DNA from: Streptomyces sp. AC555_RSS877
GTDB lineage: Bacteria > Actinomycetota > Actinomycetes > Streptomycetales > Streptomycetaceae
Length of the DNA: 64,000 nucleotides
Assembly: GCF_019049245.1 (NCBI RefSeq)
Contig: NZ_JAGMUK010000028.1
Location: 156,787-220,786 of the forward strand
Direction: 5' to 3'
Part shown: positions 1 to 8,615 of the stretch, in pieces
Numbering within the stretch: position 1 is the first letter of the stretch
Layout of the letters: the number at the start of each line of letters is the position of its first letter
Made by a program: the position numbers and the translations under genes
The notes under the pieces: generated by a model
Told to the model about the DNA's origin: nothing
What the model saw: the letters and a program-made list of their open reading frames with translations, nothing else
Databases searched by the model: none

Positions 1-131
1 TCCGGTGCGTGCTCTGGGGGAGTGCCGGCCGGAAGGCCCCGTCGATGGACCGGACGTACTTGGGCTTTCGGCCGGTGCGGCGAGAGTGCGTGCCGGGCGC
101 CGCGACGGGGCGAACGTTGTCTGTTGGGGCA

Positions 132-2165
132 CTAGAAGGGCAGCGGCCGTGCGTGCACCACCTCCAGCCGGGACACCGCCCGCGTGAGCACCACGTACAG
201 CCGGTGCAGCCCCCGCTCCTCCGCCTCCGCGACGGCGGCGGGCTCGACGGCGACGACATGGTCGTACTCGAGGCCCTTGACGAGGGTCGCGGGGACGACG
301 CTCACGCGGGCGGCCGGTGTGTCCGGGCCCGCGGCCGGGATCCCGGCCGCCTCGAGCGCCCCCCGCACCCGGTCGACGTCCGCGTCGGCCGCGACCACCC
401 CGACGGACCCCTCGTGCGCCGACGCGTCCCGTACGGCGTCCACGACCGCGCCGAGCAGGTCACCGGCCGGAACCGGGCGGATCCGCAGCCGGCCGTCCCC
501 GCGCAGCGACTCCCCCGCCGGAACGTCCACGTCCAGTTTCGCCAGCAGCCGGTTGGCGAGGGCCACGACGGCCTTCGGCACGCGGAAGCCGGTCGCCAGC
601 GGTACGACGGCCGCGTCCGGTTTTCCCAGGTGGTGCAGGGTCGTGGTCCAGGACCGGGCCGCCCAGGGCGTGGTGCCCTGCGCGAGGTCGCCGAGGACCG
701 TGAGCGAGCCGAAGGAGGCCCGGCGGGCGATCGCCCGGCACTCCATCGGGGAGAGGTCCTGTGCCTCGTCGACGACGAGATGGCCGTAGGCCTGCGGATG
801 CTCGACGAGCCCGGCGACCTCGTCGAGGAGGACGAGGTCGGCGGCCGACGAGCGTGCCGACTTCCACGAGCGCGGCGGCCTCGCCCAGAGCAGGGCCTTC
901 TGCTCGTCGGCGTCCAGCAGCCCGTCGGCGGCAGCGGCCAACGCCTCGCGGTCGGTGAGGAGTTCGGTCACCACCTCCTCGGGCCGGACCCGCGGCCACA
1001 CGGCGTCGACGTACTCCCCGACCGCCCGCGACCGCGAGATCCGCTGCACCCAGGCGGCGTTCTGCGGTCCCGCCCGCCGCTCGGCCCGCAGCTGCACATA
1101 CCGCACGACCCGGCTGCGCACCCGTTCCCGCCCGACGCCGTACGGCGGCTCCTGCGCCCGGACGCCCTCCAGGATCCGCGCGAGTTCGCCGGCGGGCACC
1201 CGCCAGCGGTACGACCCGTCGGGCACCGCGAGCTCCCCGGCCGTCCCCTCGGCCGACACTCGCGCGTACAGCGCCCGCCGCAGCACCTGCGCCATCCGGG
1301 CGTCGTGCTTGACGACGGCCGTCCGCTCGTCGTCGGCACCGCCGACCGGGTGCCGGGCGATCTCCTCCAGGAGCGTCGACTGCCGCACGCCCGTCTCGCC
1401 CAGGGCCGGCAGGACCGCCGCGATGTACGAGAGGAAGGTGCGGTTGGGCCCGAGGATCAGCAGGCCGCCGCGCCGGATGCGCTGCGGGTGGGTGTAGAGC
1501 AGGTAGGCGGCCCGGTGCAGGCCGACCGCGGTCTTGCCGGTGCCCGGGGCGCCCTGGACGCACACCGACACGGCCAGGTCCCCCCGGACGAGATCGTCCT
1601 GCTCGGGCTGGATGGTCGCGGCGATGTCCCGCATGGGCCCCACGCGGGGGCGCTCGATCTCCCGGGCGACGATGTCGCTCGCGCGGCTCTCGCCCCGGCC
1701 GAGGTGTTCGTCCTCCAGCCCCGTGAGGTCGGCGGAGTCGCCCCGGCTGCCGGGCGCCCAGCCGAAGCGGCGGCGGACGGCGACGCCCTGCGGGTCGCCG
1801 GCGCTCGCCTGGTAGAAGGCGCGGGAGACCGGGGCGCGCCAGTCGACGACGAGGGGCGGGGCGGCGGGGTGCTCGCTGATCCGCAGCCGCCCGAGGTGGT
1901 ACTCCTGCCCGGCGTGCTCGCCACCCGCGAAGTCCAGCCGCCCGAAGAACAACGGGCCCTCGGGCAGTTCCCGCATCTCCTTGGCGCGGCTGCGCAGCCG
2001 GTACCCCAGGACCTCGGCGTCGGCACCGGAGGCGGAGACGTCCTCGCCGGTGACGACGTGTTCCCCGGCCCCGTCGACCATGGCGGTCAGGGCGGCGCGG
2101 CAACGGTCGTGGTGGGCGCGTTCGCGGCGGAGGGCGTCCTGAAGGGAAGGGTCGGGTGACGTCAT
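132..2165 (-). CDS. HelD-like UvrD/Rep superfamily 1 helicase
   Basis: This encodes a 677-residue superfamily-1 ATPase of the HelD type, a family that binds and recycles RNA polymerase. The Walker A motif GAPGTGKT is at about residues 205-212, the Walker B/DEAQD box at 465-469, and the C-terminal helicase motif LYVVLTRA lies close to the end. The N-terminal 180 residues contain the charged coiled-coil-like segment expected of the HelD secondary-channel arm. The ATG at 2165 was chosen because the protein then begins with a natural MTSPDPS leader; a longer reading frame upstream runs into the tetR gene in another frame. The gene lies 55 bp downstream of a TetR regulator on the same strand, with a palindrome in the gap, so TetR control is likely (inference). 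It is shorter than some streptomycete HelR proteins linked to rifampicin tolerance, and that role is not shown here. Confidence 0.85.
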   Translation of the reverse strand: MTSPDPSLQDALRRERAHHDRCRAALTAMVDGAGEHVVTGEDVSASGADAEVLGYRLRSRAKEMRELPEGPLFFGRLDFAGGEHAGQEYHLGRLRISEHPAAPPLVVDWRAPVSRAFYQASAGDPQGVAVRRRFGWAPGSRGDSADLTGLEDEHLGRGESRASDIVAREIERPRVGPMRDIAATIQPEQDDLVRGDLAVSVCVQGAPGTGKTAVGLHRAAYLLYTHPQRIRRGGLLILGPNRTFLSYIAAVLPALGETGVRQSTLLEEIARHPVGGADDERTAVVKHDARMAQVLRRALYARVSAEGTAGELAVPDGSYRWRVPAGELARILEGVRAQEPPYGVGRERVRSRVVRYVQLRAERRAGPQNAAWVQRISRSRAVGEYVDAVWPRVRPEEVVTELLTDREALAAAADGLLDADEQKALLWARPPRSWKSARSSAADLVLLDEVAGLVEHPQAYGHLVVDEAQDLSPMECRAIARRASFGSLTVLGDLAQGTTPWAARSWTTTLHHLGKPDAAVVPLATGFRVPKAVVALANRLLAKLDVDVPAGESLRGDGRLRIRPVPAGDLLGAVVDAVRDASAHEGSVGVVAADADVDRVRGALEAAGIPAAGPDTPAARVSVVPATLVKGLEYDHVVAVEPAAVAEAEERGLHRLYVVLTRAVSRLEVVHARPLPF

Positions 2166-2191
2166 TCCAGCGAGCGTAGCGGAATAACGTA

Positions 2192-2215
2192 ACCGAGTTA
2201 AATTTTTTACTCGGT
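2192..2215. promoter_or_regulatory. 24-bp AT-rich palindrome between tetR and helD
   Basis: The outer 7-bp arms ACCGAGT and ACTCGGT are perfect and flank an A/T-rich centre that is itself partly symmetrical (20 of 24 positions match the reverse complement). It sits 27 bp upstream of the helicase start and just after the tetR stop codon. In this GC-rich setting it is most simply read as a TetR-type operator overlapping the helicase promoter. A weak stem-loop terminator after tetR is the alternative. Confidence 0.5.
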
Positions 2216-2220
2216 ATCGC

Positions 2221-2859
2221 TTACTGACTCGCTCCCGCCAAGTGCGGCAACCCCGCCTCCAGCACGCCGAACGCCCGCTGCGCCGCGGCCACCGCGTCCC
2301 CCCGCACGTCCGCCGCCCGCTCCCCCTCCGCGATCCGCCGCCAGTTCTCCAGCGCGAGGATCCGCTGCACGGCCACGATCTGCCCTGCCGCCAGCCGCGC
2401 CTCCAGCCCACCGCCGAGCGCCTCGGCCAGCGCGGCCTCCGACCGCTCCTGGAACCCGTACAGCCGGGCGACGAGCGCGGGCGTCCCGTAGAGCAGAGCG
2501 TGGAAGGCGAGCACCTGGGGATGGTCATTGAGCCCGGTGACGGGGTCGCACCGCTCCAGCCCGGCGAGAAAGTGCCGCCGCAGCGCCACGAGGGGCGGCG
2601 CCTCCTGCCCCGTCACCACCCGCGCGGCCTCCCCCTCGTGATCGGCGAACCGGTGCAGCACCAGGTCCTCCTTCGCCGGGAAGTACCGGAAAAGGGTCGG
2701 CTTCGAGATCTCCGCCGCGGCGGCCACCTCGGCGACGGACACCGCGTCGAAGCCCTTCTCCAGGAACAGGCGGATCGCGATCTCCGACACGGTCTCGTAC
2801 ATCCGCTGCTTCTTGCGCTCGCGAAGCCCGACCGCGCCCGCCTCGCCGTTCTCAGCCAT
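2221..2859 (-). CDS. TetR/AcrR family transcriptional regulator
   Basis: This 212-residue protein has a typical TetR N-terminal helix-turn-helix: residues about 13-60 contain IRLFLEKGFDAVSVAEVA followed by the recognition helix ISKPTLFRYFPAKEDLV. The variable C-terminal half (about 70-205) is the ligand-binding and dimerisation domain; no ligand can be inferred. It is transcribed in the same direction as the helicase that follows. The palindrome in the intervening 55 bp suggests that it represses the helicase gene, itself, or both. Confidence 0.88.
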   Translation of the reverse strand: MAENGEAGAVGLRERKKQRMYETVSEIAIRLFLEKGFDAVSVAEVAAAAEISKPTLFRYFPAKEDLVLHRFADHEGEAARVVTGQEAPPLVALRRHFLAGLERCDPVTGLNDHPQVLAFHALLYGTPALVARLYGFQERSEAALAEALGGGLEARLAAGQIVAVQRILALENWRRIAEGERAADVRGDAVAAAQRAFGVLEAGLPHLAGASQ

Positions 2860-2906
2860 GCGGTGAGCGTACGCACCATCCCGTGGTCGGCCGGGCTATG
2901 GGCTCG

Positions 2907-5156
2907 CTAGGCCAGGGCCCGGGCAAGATGGGGGTTCGCCGTCGGGCGGACCGGCAGGCCGAGGGAACCCGTGGCGACCGCCAGGGTCACGGCGTAGGAG
3001 TCGACCGCCCGCTTGACGTTGGGGGCGTCCAGGCTCGCGCCCGTCACGATGCGGTCGAGGTCGATGTACGCGGACCGGACGATCTCGATCCAGCGGTACA
3101 CACGCCAGTCCTGGCGCCAGTCGCGCGTGTACTCGGGCGGCAGTTTCTTCTCCCAGCGACGGAACATCCGGTCCCGGATCTCCGGTCGTGTCGGGGTGAG
3201 GTGCATGTGCCGGACCAGGTCATAGAGCGGATCGCCGACCAGGGCCATCTCCCAGTCGATGATGGTCAGCGCCAGGAGGTCGTCCCGCCGGACCAGGTTC
3301 CACGGGTTCAGGTCGCCGTGCAGCAGGGCCGGCTTTCGGTGGCTCACCTCGTGCCGGGACAGGATCGCCTGCAGGCGGTCCGCTTCGGGCAGCCCGAGCA
3401 GCCGGGCGAGTTGCTGCGACTCCTTCGGCAACTCGCCTACCAGGGTGACAAGTTGCCCCCTCAGCCAGTGGTGGAAGTTGCCTTCCCCGGATGTCGGGTC
3501 GACCTGCTTGTACTTCACGCGTGTCAGAGCGCAGAGTTGATCGACGAGCGCGTCCGCCTCGTGCGGCAGCAGCCCGTGCTCCGGATGGCGGAGGGGCTTG
3601 TCGATGTCCCGCGGTCCGACGTAGGTGTGAATGGCGAAGCGGTCGTTCGGATAGCTCTCGCCCAGAGCCAGGGCCCTCGGCGCCGCCACGGCGATGTCGG
3701 CCTGCTCGATGGCCCTCAGCACGGCGTGTTCACTGAGAAAACTGCGCTCCCGGCGGCACACGTCGGGCAGCTTGCGCCGCACGACCACGGGAAAATCGAT
3801 GCTCGGCACCCGGACCACGGTGTTGAGGTGCGCGGTCCCCTTGAACACGCGGCCCGCAGGAGCGGCCCCCTCAGCCACCAGGGCCTCCCGCACGGCGGAG
3901 ACGGGAAAGTCCGGATGCTCGGGAAGACGCCGGTCCGGCTCCCAGCGGAAGGTCTGCACAAGGCGTCCCTGACCGTCGTAGGAACCACCGCTGCGGGACG
4001 TCAGCCACCGGAACAGAGCCCGCTCGATCTCCAGCTCACCCGGCAGATTGGTGAGTCGCAACGGCTCCGCGGCCGCTTCGAGGGCGCGGCGCACCTCCGC
4101 CGTCGCCTCGTTCAGGCTCTTCTGGGTGCGGGTCTCCTCCAGGAACCGTGCGGCCCGCATCACGTCCGGGTAGACGGACTGCGCCCGCTCGAAGGCGACG
4201 TAGTGGCGCAGGTCCCGGGCCAGGCCGTTCACGGCGGCGGGACGAGTACGTTGCATGGCCTCCGCCCACGCCTCGACCACCTCGTCCCACTGGTGCGGCG
4301 GGTACTGCATGCGCACGAGATGGGTCGCGAGGTCGTGCAGGGGGTCGCCGTAGGTCGCCAGCTCCCAGTCGACGCAGATGAGCGGCGGCGCACCGCCGTA
4401 CGACACGATCAGGTTGTCGCGGTGCAGGTCGGCGTGGAGCAGGCTGTACGGTCGCCGGGCCATGGCGGGGACCCGTTCGGCCAGCCGGAGCAGGGCATCC
4501 TCGGGGATGCCGAGCGACGCGAACAGCCCTCCGAAGACCGCCCGGTTGGGCCGCCTGATCTGCCGGTCCGCCAGATGCGCGAGGGTCCGCAGGAACCCCT
4601 GGCTGTCGGTGTCGTTGCGCGGCCAGACCGACGGCAGCGCCGGCAGCGCACCGCGCCGCACCTGGGTCATCTGGGCGAGCAGGCCTGCCAGCGCCTTGAT
4701 GAGCAGAGTGTCGACCGGCTTGCCGTTCGCACAGACGGCAGAGAGCGGTACCCCTTCCACATGGCTGTGGATCGCGAAGTGTTCCCGCTGGACGAGGCAC
4801 TCCGGCACGTGCGGCAGGACCCCCTTGATCGCGGCGAGGATCTCCCCCTCGTCCTGCCAGGTCCTGATCACCACGGGGAGCACGTCGCTGCGCCGGATCC
4901 GAACGGTGACGGACGTGCCGACCGGACGCCGGAGCGCGCGCGCCATGGGTTCCGTCAGAGGCAGAACGTAGTTCTGGTTGTGGTACCCGCTTGCCGACTG
5001 GCCCTCCGCGGCGGCCCATCCCACGAAGGCTTGGTAGGTGTCGTCGAGCGTGGCGCGCTCCCCGACAGGACGGGGATCGAGAAGTGCGCCCACTGGCTGC
5101 TCCGGGTACGAGAAGGGGGAAGCTATGGCAAACCGTAAGCTCGCGTCGAGAGTCAC
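2907..5156 (-). CDS. Tandem double APH-type kinase (two phosphotransferase domains fused)
   Basis: Two complete aminoglycoside-phosphotransferase/choline-kinase folds lie in one chain of about 749 residues. The first has the Brenner-type catalytic loop HADLHRDN followed by CVDWE. The second has HGDLNPWN followed by IIDWE. Both catalytic Asp/Asn pairs and both magnesium-binding Asp residues are present, so both halves look active. The substrate is unknown: this superfamily phosphorylates small hydroxylated molecules such as choline, homoserine, sugars and aminoglycosides. The GTG at 5156 is a guess; the frame is open to 5267 and no clear ribosome-binding site decides the start. It follows a DevA-like GntR gene on the same strand (188-bp gap), so the regulator may control the kinase (inference). 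Confidence 0.75.
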   Translation of the reverse strand: MTLDASLRFAIASPFSYPEQPVGALLDPRPVGERATLDDTYQAFVGWAAAEGQSASGYHNQNYVLPLTEPMARALRRPVGTSVTVRIRRSDVLPVVIRTWQDEGEILAAIKGVLPHVPECLVQREHFAIHSHVEGVPLSAVCANGKPVDTLLIKALAGLLAQMTQVRRGALPALPSVWPRNDTDSQGFLRTLAHLADRQIRRPNRAVFGGLFASLGIPEDALLRLAERVPAMARRPYSLLHADLHRDNLIVSYGGAPPLICVDWELATYGDPLHDLATHLVRMQYPPHQWDEVVEAWAEAMQRTRPAAVNGLARDLRHYVAFERAQSVYPDVMRAARFLEETRTQKSLNEATAEVRRALEAAAEPLRLTNLPGELEIERALFRWLTSRSGGSYDGQGRLVQTFRWEPDRRLPEHPDFPVSAVREALVAEGAAPAGRVFKGTAHLNTVVRVPSIDFPVVVRRKLPDVCRRERSFLSEHAVLRAIEQADIAVAAPRALALGESYPNDRFAIHTYVGPRDIDKPLRHPEHGLLPHEADALVDQLCALTRVKYKQVDPTSGEGNFHHWLRGQLVTLVGELPKESQQLARLLGLPEADRLQAILSRHEVSHRKPALLHGDLNPWNLVRRDDLLALTIIDWEMALVGDPLYDLVRHMHLTPTRPEIRDRMFRRWEKKLPPEYTRDWRQDWRVYRWIEIVRSAYIDLDRIVTGASLDAPNVKRAVDSYAVTLAVATGSLGLPVRPTANPHLARALA

Positions 5157-5343
5157 GCATGACGGAGCGACGCCGACGTGGCCACAACGGGTGGTTTGCC
5201 ACTCTTCCGCGCGAGGTCCGTGCCCAGCCGTTCGACGTCGCTCGTGGTTGGCCTGTTGGCCGTTCATACGGACGAAGGCGAGCGTTTGCTCAGTGTGCGG
5301 GGCATGCTAGCAAGCCGCCGGACCCATCCTCGACCAGACCCGG

Positions 5344-6216
5344 CTATTCGGAGAGCAGGTCCCAGACCGAGTCGAACCATTTCTGCATGCTGTCGACGAA
5401 GACGGTGCCCGGCGAGTTCGCGTCCCCGTCCTTCTTCACGTGGTGAGTGAGGGTGGCACCGAAGCCCAGAACGTCGAGCGCGGTGACCTCGCCGGAGTCC
5501 AGTACGATCTTGCGCTCGATCACTTCGTACGGCCCGTGCAGTGCCTCGACGCCGTTGAACAGGTAGAGCTTGAAGGCCGGGGTCAACGGCGCGTGACGGA
5601 TCTGTACGTCGACGAACGGCACCAGCCCTTCGGTCTGCAGATCTCTCAGCAACCCCTCGAGTGACTCCGTGTGCAACTCGGTGATCGTGCGCAGGCGTTC
5701 CCGCAGGCGCGGGTCGTTCTTGTCGTTCTTGACGCGCGGGTAGGGCAGCGGCAGCGTCACGTCCGGCAGGAGCATGCGCAGGGCGATGTGCTGGGGCGTG
5801 ATGGCGCCGCTGCGGATGCGCTCCACCTGGAGCCGGATGTGCGCGTCCAGGGATTCAGACGTCAGCGTATAGACGTCCAGGGTGACTTCGTCCTGTTCGA
5901 AGGCCTCACTGATGAGGGGTCCCAGCGTCATACCGTGTCGCGATCTGGTGGCCTTGGCCGCCGAGGACTGTATGCGCTGAGTCTTGACCACCCGGGACCC
6001 GCTGCCCTGCCGTGACTCGACCCAGCCCTCGTCGGCCAGCTCCCGCAGCGCCCGCTGCACGGTGTCCCGGGAGACTCCCAGTTCCTCGGCCAGGTCGCGC
6101 TGTGACGGCAGGAAGGAACGAAGGGGATACGTCCCGTCCGTCATCCGCGCGCGCAACTCGTCGGCGACCCGCTGGAACTCCCTGCCGCCGCCCTCGCCGG
6201 TCTGGTGTGCATCCAC
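5344..6216 (-). CDS. DevA-like GntR family regulator (third paralogue)
   Basis: This is a GntR-type winged helix protein: residues about 10-75 contain FQRVADELRARM, the SQRDLAEELGVSRDTVQRAL helix-turn-helix and the wing GWVESRQGSGSRV. The C-terminal domain is shared with the two neighbouring DevA paralogues: compare LTSESLDAHI, ITPQHIALRMLLPDVTLPLP, PLTPAFKLYLFNGVEAL and the C-terminal QKWFDSVWDLLSE. The GTG at 6216 was chosen because a TACGGT hexamer lies exactly 6 nt upstream. The same arrangement occurs at the other two paralogues and suggests a leaderless transcript. It is divergent from a small membrane protein gene and precedes the double-kinase gene. Confidence 0.85.
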   Translation of the reverse strand: MDAHQTGEGGGREFQRVADELRARMTDGTYPLRSFLPSQRDLAEELGVSRDTVQRALRELADEGWVESRQGSGSRVVKTQRIQSSAAKATRSRHGMTLGPLISEAFEQDEVTLDVYTLTSESLDAHIRLQVERIRSGAITPQHIALRMLLPDVTLPLPYPRVKNDKNDPRLRERLRTITELHTESLEGLLRDLQTEGLVPFVDVQIRHAPLTPAFKLYLFNGVEALHGPYEVIERKIVLDSGEVTALDVLGFGATLTHHVKKDGDANSPGTVFVDSMQKWFDSVWDLLSE

Positions 6217-6334
6217 GTATGGACCGTACCGCTTTCGCTCCACCACCAAACCAATTACTGGCCAACTGGACGGTCGCATTGGCCTGTTGGTTAAGGGATC
6301 AATCGGACGGGGCAGACCAGCCTCAAGAAAGGCA

Positions 6335-6346
6335 GTCCAATTGGAC
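6335..6346. promoter_or_regulatory. Perfect 12-bp palindrome GTCCAATTGGAC
   Basis: This palindrome lies between the third GntR gene and its divergent small membrane gene, 47 bp before the small gene's start. Nearby CCAATT and CCAACTGG half-sites (about 6250-6270) repeat the same core. It is the likely operator for the GntR protein. It differs from the operator shared by the other two paralogues, which fits a diverged recognition helix. Confidence 0.45.
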
Positions 6347-6392
6347 GGCTAGTTGGGGCGCTTCACCGGAAGCGGAAGGGAGGTGGATGGAC

Positions 6393-6575
6393 ATGCTCGT
6401 GTTCCACGTACTCACAGGACTCTGCGAGCTCTCCCTGGGTTTGCTGGCGCAGGCGAAGCTCGGTGCCCTCGGGGTGGTGCTCCTGTTCCTGATCGGCGTG
6501 GGCATAAGGGCGCGCCGTGGCGGACTCGCCATCGGGGCCGCCGTGGTGTTCGCGCTGCTGATGACTCAGGCCTGA
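6393..6575 (+). CDS. Small two-helix membrane protein paired with GntR
   Basis: This encodes a 60-residue hydrophobic protein with two predicted membrane helices separated by a short loop; the second helix follows a basic RARRGG turn. It aligns along its length with the small proteins at 8370-8558 and 9690-9875 (pattern x-K-L/Y-G-x-x-G-I/V, then V-G-I/V then K/R-rich turn, then a second helix ending in LL-x-x). The ATG at 6393 has GGAGG about 9 nt upstream; an ATG at 6387 is also possible. Its last bases overlap the 3' end of the opposing devB gene by 10 bp. Function is unknown. Confidence 0.7.
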   Translation: MLVFHVLTGLCELSLGLLAQAKLGALGVVLLFLIGVGIRARRGGLAIGAAVVFALLMTQA

Positions 6576-7315
6576 GTACGGATCAGGTCGAGCACGGATT
6601 TCAGCGAGTCGACGACCGCCGTCGCGCCCGCGTCCCTCAGAAGCTTTTCCTTGTGCTCATTACGCGCGTAGCCCAGAAACGGAACGCCGGCCTCATTGGC
6701 GGCGAGCAGGTCCGAGGGGGTGTCGCCGATCATCAGTGCCGTCGAGGGTGCCGAACCCATCGCGTTCAGAGCCCGGTTCAGGCAGTGCGGATCCGGCTTG
6801 AGGCGGTTCAGTTCCTGGGTGCGGCCGTAGATGTGCGGGGCGAAGCACGAGGTGAGGCCGCGACCGGAGAGGTAGGTGCGCACCACCCGGGGGGAGTTGT
6901 TGGTGGCGATCGCCAGCCGGGAACCCACCGCCATCCAGGTGCGTATCAGCGGGTCCGCATACGGTGTGGGCATCGCCGAGGGGGTGGCCCGCAGTTCCTC
7001 CTGGGTGAGACGTTCCTCCAACTCGTCCACCAGATCACTGCCGGGGTGTCTGCGGTCGACGGCCCGCAGGACGATATGCGGATCGAGGGATTTGCGTTCG
7101 GACTCGCTCAACAGGCCGTGCAGGCCACGCCCTTGGAGCCACCCCACGAGGTCCACCGCCACCCGCTCCGCCGAATGCCCCGCGAACAGGCGGCAGATCG
7201 GACCGTCGAAGTCCCACAGCACGACCCGAGCACCTGCGATCAGTTCACCCAGGTTCTCGGTCTTGTCGTCTGTCTCCGCTGTCGCCTGATCAGTCTGCGT
7301 CGTATCAGAGGTCAC
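6566..7315 (-). CDS. devB: HAD-superfamily phosphatase, DevB
   Basis: This is a 249-residue haloacid-dehalogenase hydrolase. Motif I is VVLWDFDGPICRLF, motif II is the ATNNS segment, motif III the LKPDPHCL lysine, and motif IV is MIGDTPSDLLAA. The first Asp is the expected nucleophile. The GTG start overlaps the devA stop codon by one base (TAGTG), so translation is coupled. In S. coelicolor the devA-devB operon encodes a GntR regulator and a putative hydrolase, both needed for normal aerial growth; the order and coupling here match. The physiological substrate is not known. Its 3' end overlaps the small membrane gene on the other strand. Confidence 0.85.
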   Translation of the reverse strand: MTSDTTQTDQATAETDDKTENLGELIAGARVVLWDFDGPICRLFAGHSAERVAVDLVGWLQGRGLHGLLSESERKSLDPHIVLRAVDRRHPGSDLVDELEERLTQEELRATPSAMPTPYADPLIRTWMAVGSRLAIATNNSPRVVRTYLSGRGLTSCFAPHIYGRTQELNRLKPDPHCLNRALNAMGSAPSTALMIGDTPSDLLAANEAGVPFLGYARNEHKEKLLRDAGATAVVDSLKSVLDLIRTQA

Positions 7316-8196
7316 TAGGAGAGTGTCAGGTCCGTCGTGATGGTTTCCCAGAGGGCGTCGAACCACTTCTGGGATTCCTCCACAAATGCGGCGTCGCGCG
7401 GGCCGGCCGCGCTGTCGAAGGAGAAGAGGAGGGATTCGGTGCCCAGGACGTCGTACATGTCGAGGGTTCCATGGTCCGAGGGCTCCTCGCGGCGCGTGAC
7501 CATGTAGTACGCCATGAGCGCCTCCGTGCCGTTGAGGAGGTACAGCTTCACCGGCGGGGTGAACGGCAGGGCGCGGAAGGAGATGTGCACGTCGATGCCG
7601 TGCGAGGAGCGCAGGGCTCGGAGGTTGTGGCGCAGGACGTGACCCTGGGCGTTGCGCATGTCCAGCCAGCGCTGGTGGACCGGATCGTCGTCGCCGCCAC
7701 CGTCGCCACCGTCGACCTGGACCGGGAAGGCCAGGGTGATGTCCCGGGACGGCAGGAGGATGCGGGCGTCGATGGTACGGGGGCGGATGCGGCCCTCGTG
7801 GATGTGGCGGATCGGCTCTCCCAGGGCCAGCATCAGCGACTCGGCCGTGAGGCACGCCGCGTCGATGCGCACCTCGGGCGCGGAGAAGGCCGCCGTGAGG
7901 CGGGAGGCCAGGCCGACCATGGTCGGCTGGGGCTCCTCGCTGGCCGGGGTGACCTCCGCGATCCGCGGGGGACTCCCCTTGCTCACGTTGCTGAGCAGCC
8001 CGTCCTCCTGGAGCACCCGCAGGGCCTGTCGCACGGTGCCCCGCTCCACGCTGAACTCGTCGGCGAGTTCCGCCTGGGTGGGGAGGCGCTGACCCGCCTT
8101 GAGGTCACCCACGCGGATGCGTTCGCGCAGGATGTCGGCGATTTCCTGGGGGGAGAGCCTTCTGCTGCCATTCACTGCCACGTTCTCCTGGGTCAC
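7315..8196 (-). CDS. devA: GntR family developmental regulator DevA
   Basis: This 293-residue protein has an N-terminal GntR winged helix (PTQAELADEFSVERGTVRQA) and the C-terminal effector domain typical of the DevA subfamily (ARILLPSRDITLAFPV, ISFRALPFTPPVKLYLLNG, EESQKWFDALWETI). It is coupled to devB as in S. coelicolor, where DevA represses its own promoter and is required for aerial hyphae and regular spore chains. The GTG at 8196 is 6 nt after a TAGCGT hexamer, which suggests leaderless expression; starts a few codons further in are possible because AGGAG occurs inside the frame. The divergent region holds the palindrome AGTTGGTTGCCAACT, the likely autoregulatory operator. Confidence 0.88.
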   Translation of the reverse strand: MTQENVAVNGSRRLSPQEIADILRERIRVGDLKAGQRLPTQAELADEFSVERGTVRQALRVLQEDGLLSNVSKGSPPRIAEVTPASEEPQPTMVGLASRLTAAFSAPEVRIDAACLTAESLMLALGEPIRHIHEGRIRPRTIDARILLPSRDITLAFPVQVDGGDGGGDDDPVHQRWLDMRNAQGHVLRHNLRALRSSHGIDVHISFRALPFTPPVKLYLLNGTEALMAYYMVTRREEPSDHGTLDMYDVLGTESLLFSFDSAAGPRDAAFVEESQKWFDALWETITTDLTLS

Positions 8197-8283
8197 GACC
8201 AAACGCTACAACTTCGATCCATCTGTGGGGAGTTGTTTGAAAGTTGTTTATGGACAGCTGCCAAGTGGGGACAACATAACCAT

Positions 8284-8298
8284 AGTTGGTTGCCAACT
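8284..8298. promoter_or_regulatory. DevA-type operator AGTTGGTTGCCAACT
   Basis: A palindrome with 6-bp arms and a 3-bp spacer lies in the 173-bp divergent region between devA and its small membrane partner. A near-identical site with 7-bp arms stands at 9614-9630 in front of the devE paralogue. The sequence around the two sites is also conserved (CCAAGTGG upstream, GTTGG or TGG half-site downstream), so the whole intergenic module was duplicated. DevA autoregulation is known in S. coelicolor; that this is the bound site is inference. Confidence 0.6.
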
Positions 8299-8369
8299 TC
8301 GTCGAGTTGGCGGAAGTTTTGCCTCCTGATCCGTCCGTCCCGCCCCGGAAGCCCGAAGGGGGAACCACC

Positions 8370-8558
8370 GTGCCAGTCCTCGCCCTCCTCTGCGCCGTGT
8401 TCGTCGTCGGCGTCGAGCAGACCGTCCAGTGGAAGTACGGCATCGCCGGCATCATCGGCCTGCTGCTGCTCACCGTAGGCATCAAGGCCAAGAGCCCGGC
8501 CGTCAGCTCCGTCGGGGCGGTCATGCTCGCGTTGCTGGTCACCCGGCCCGCCCTGTGA
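8370..8558 (+). CDS. Small two-helix membrane protein divergent from devA
   Basis: This is a 62-residue hydrophobic protein with a first helix at about residues 2-20, the conserved VQWKYGIAGI turn, a second helix at about 25-35 into a KAKSP loop, and a hydrophobic tail. It is clearly related to the protein at 9690-9875 (shared VQWK, LTVGI/VK-x-KS, SV/GIGAV) and more distantly to that at 6393-6575. The GTG at 8370 is preceded by GGGGGAA at a suitable distance; a longer frame upstream to 8286 includes the operator and is unlikely. No function is known. Confidence 0.75.
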   Translation: MPVLALLCAVFVVGVEQTVQWKYGIAGIIGLLLLTVGIKAKSPAVSSVGAVMLALLVTRPAL

Positions 8559-8615
8559 CCGAACCCACGTCCTCGTATGAGCGACCGGTACCCCGATCAG
8601 CCACTGTGGGAGACA

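Noticed and set aside
9..2159. Long plus-strand open frame of 716 codons
   Set aside because: It is the antisense shadow of the helicase gene; the translation is Arg/Pro/Gly-rich with no domain, whereas the minus strand has complete helicase motifs.
8099..8329. Plus-strand frame overlapping the devA start and operator
   Set aside because: It is antisense to the GntR DNA-binding domain and crosses the palindrome; no start signal.
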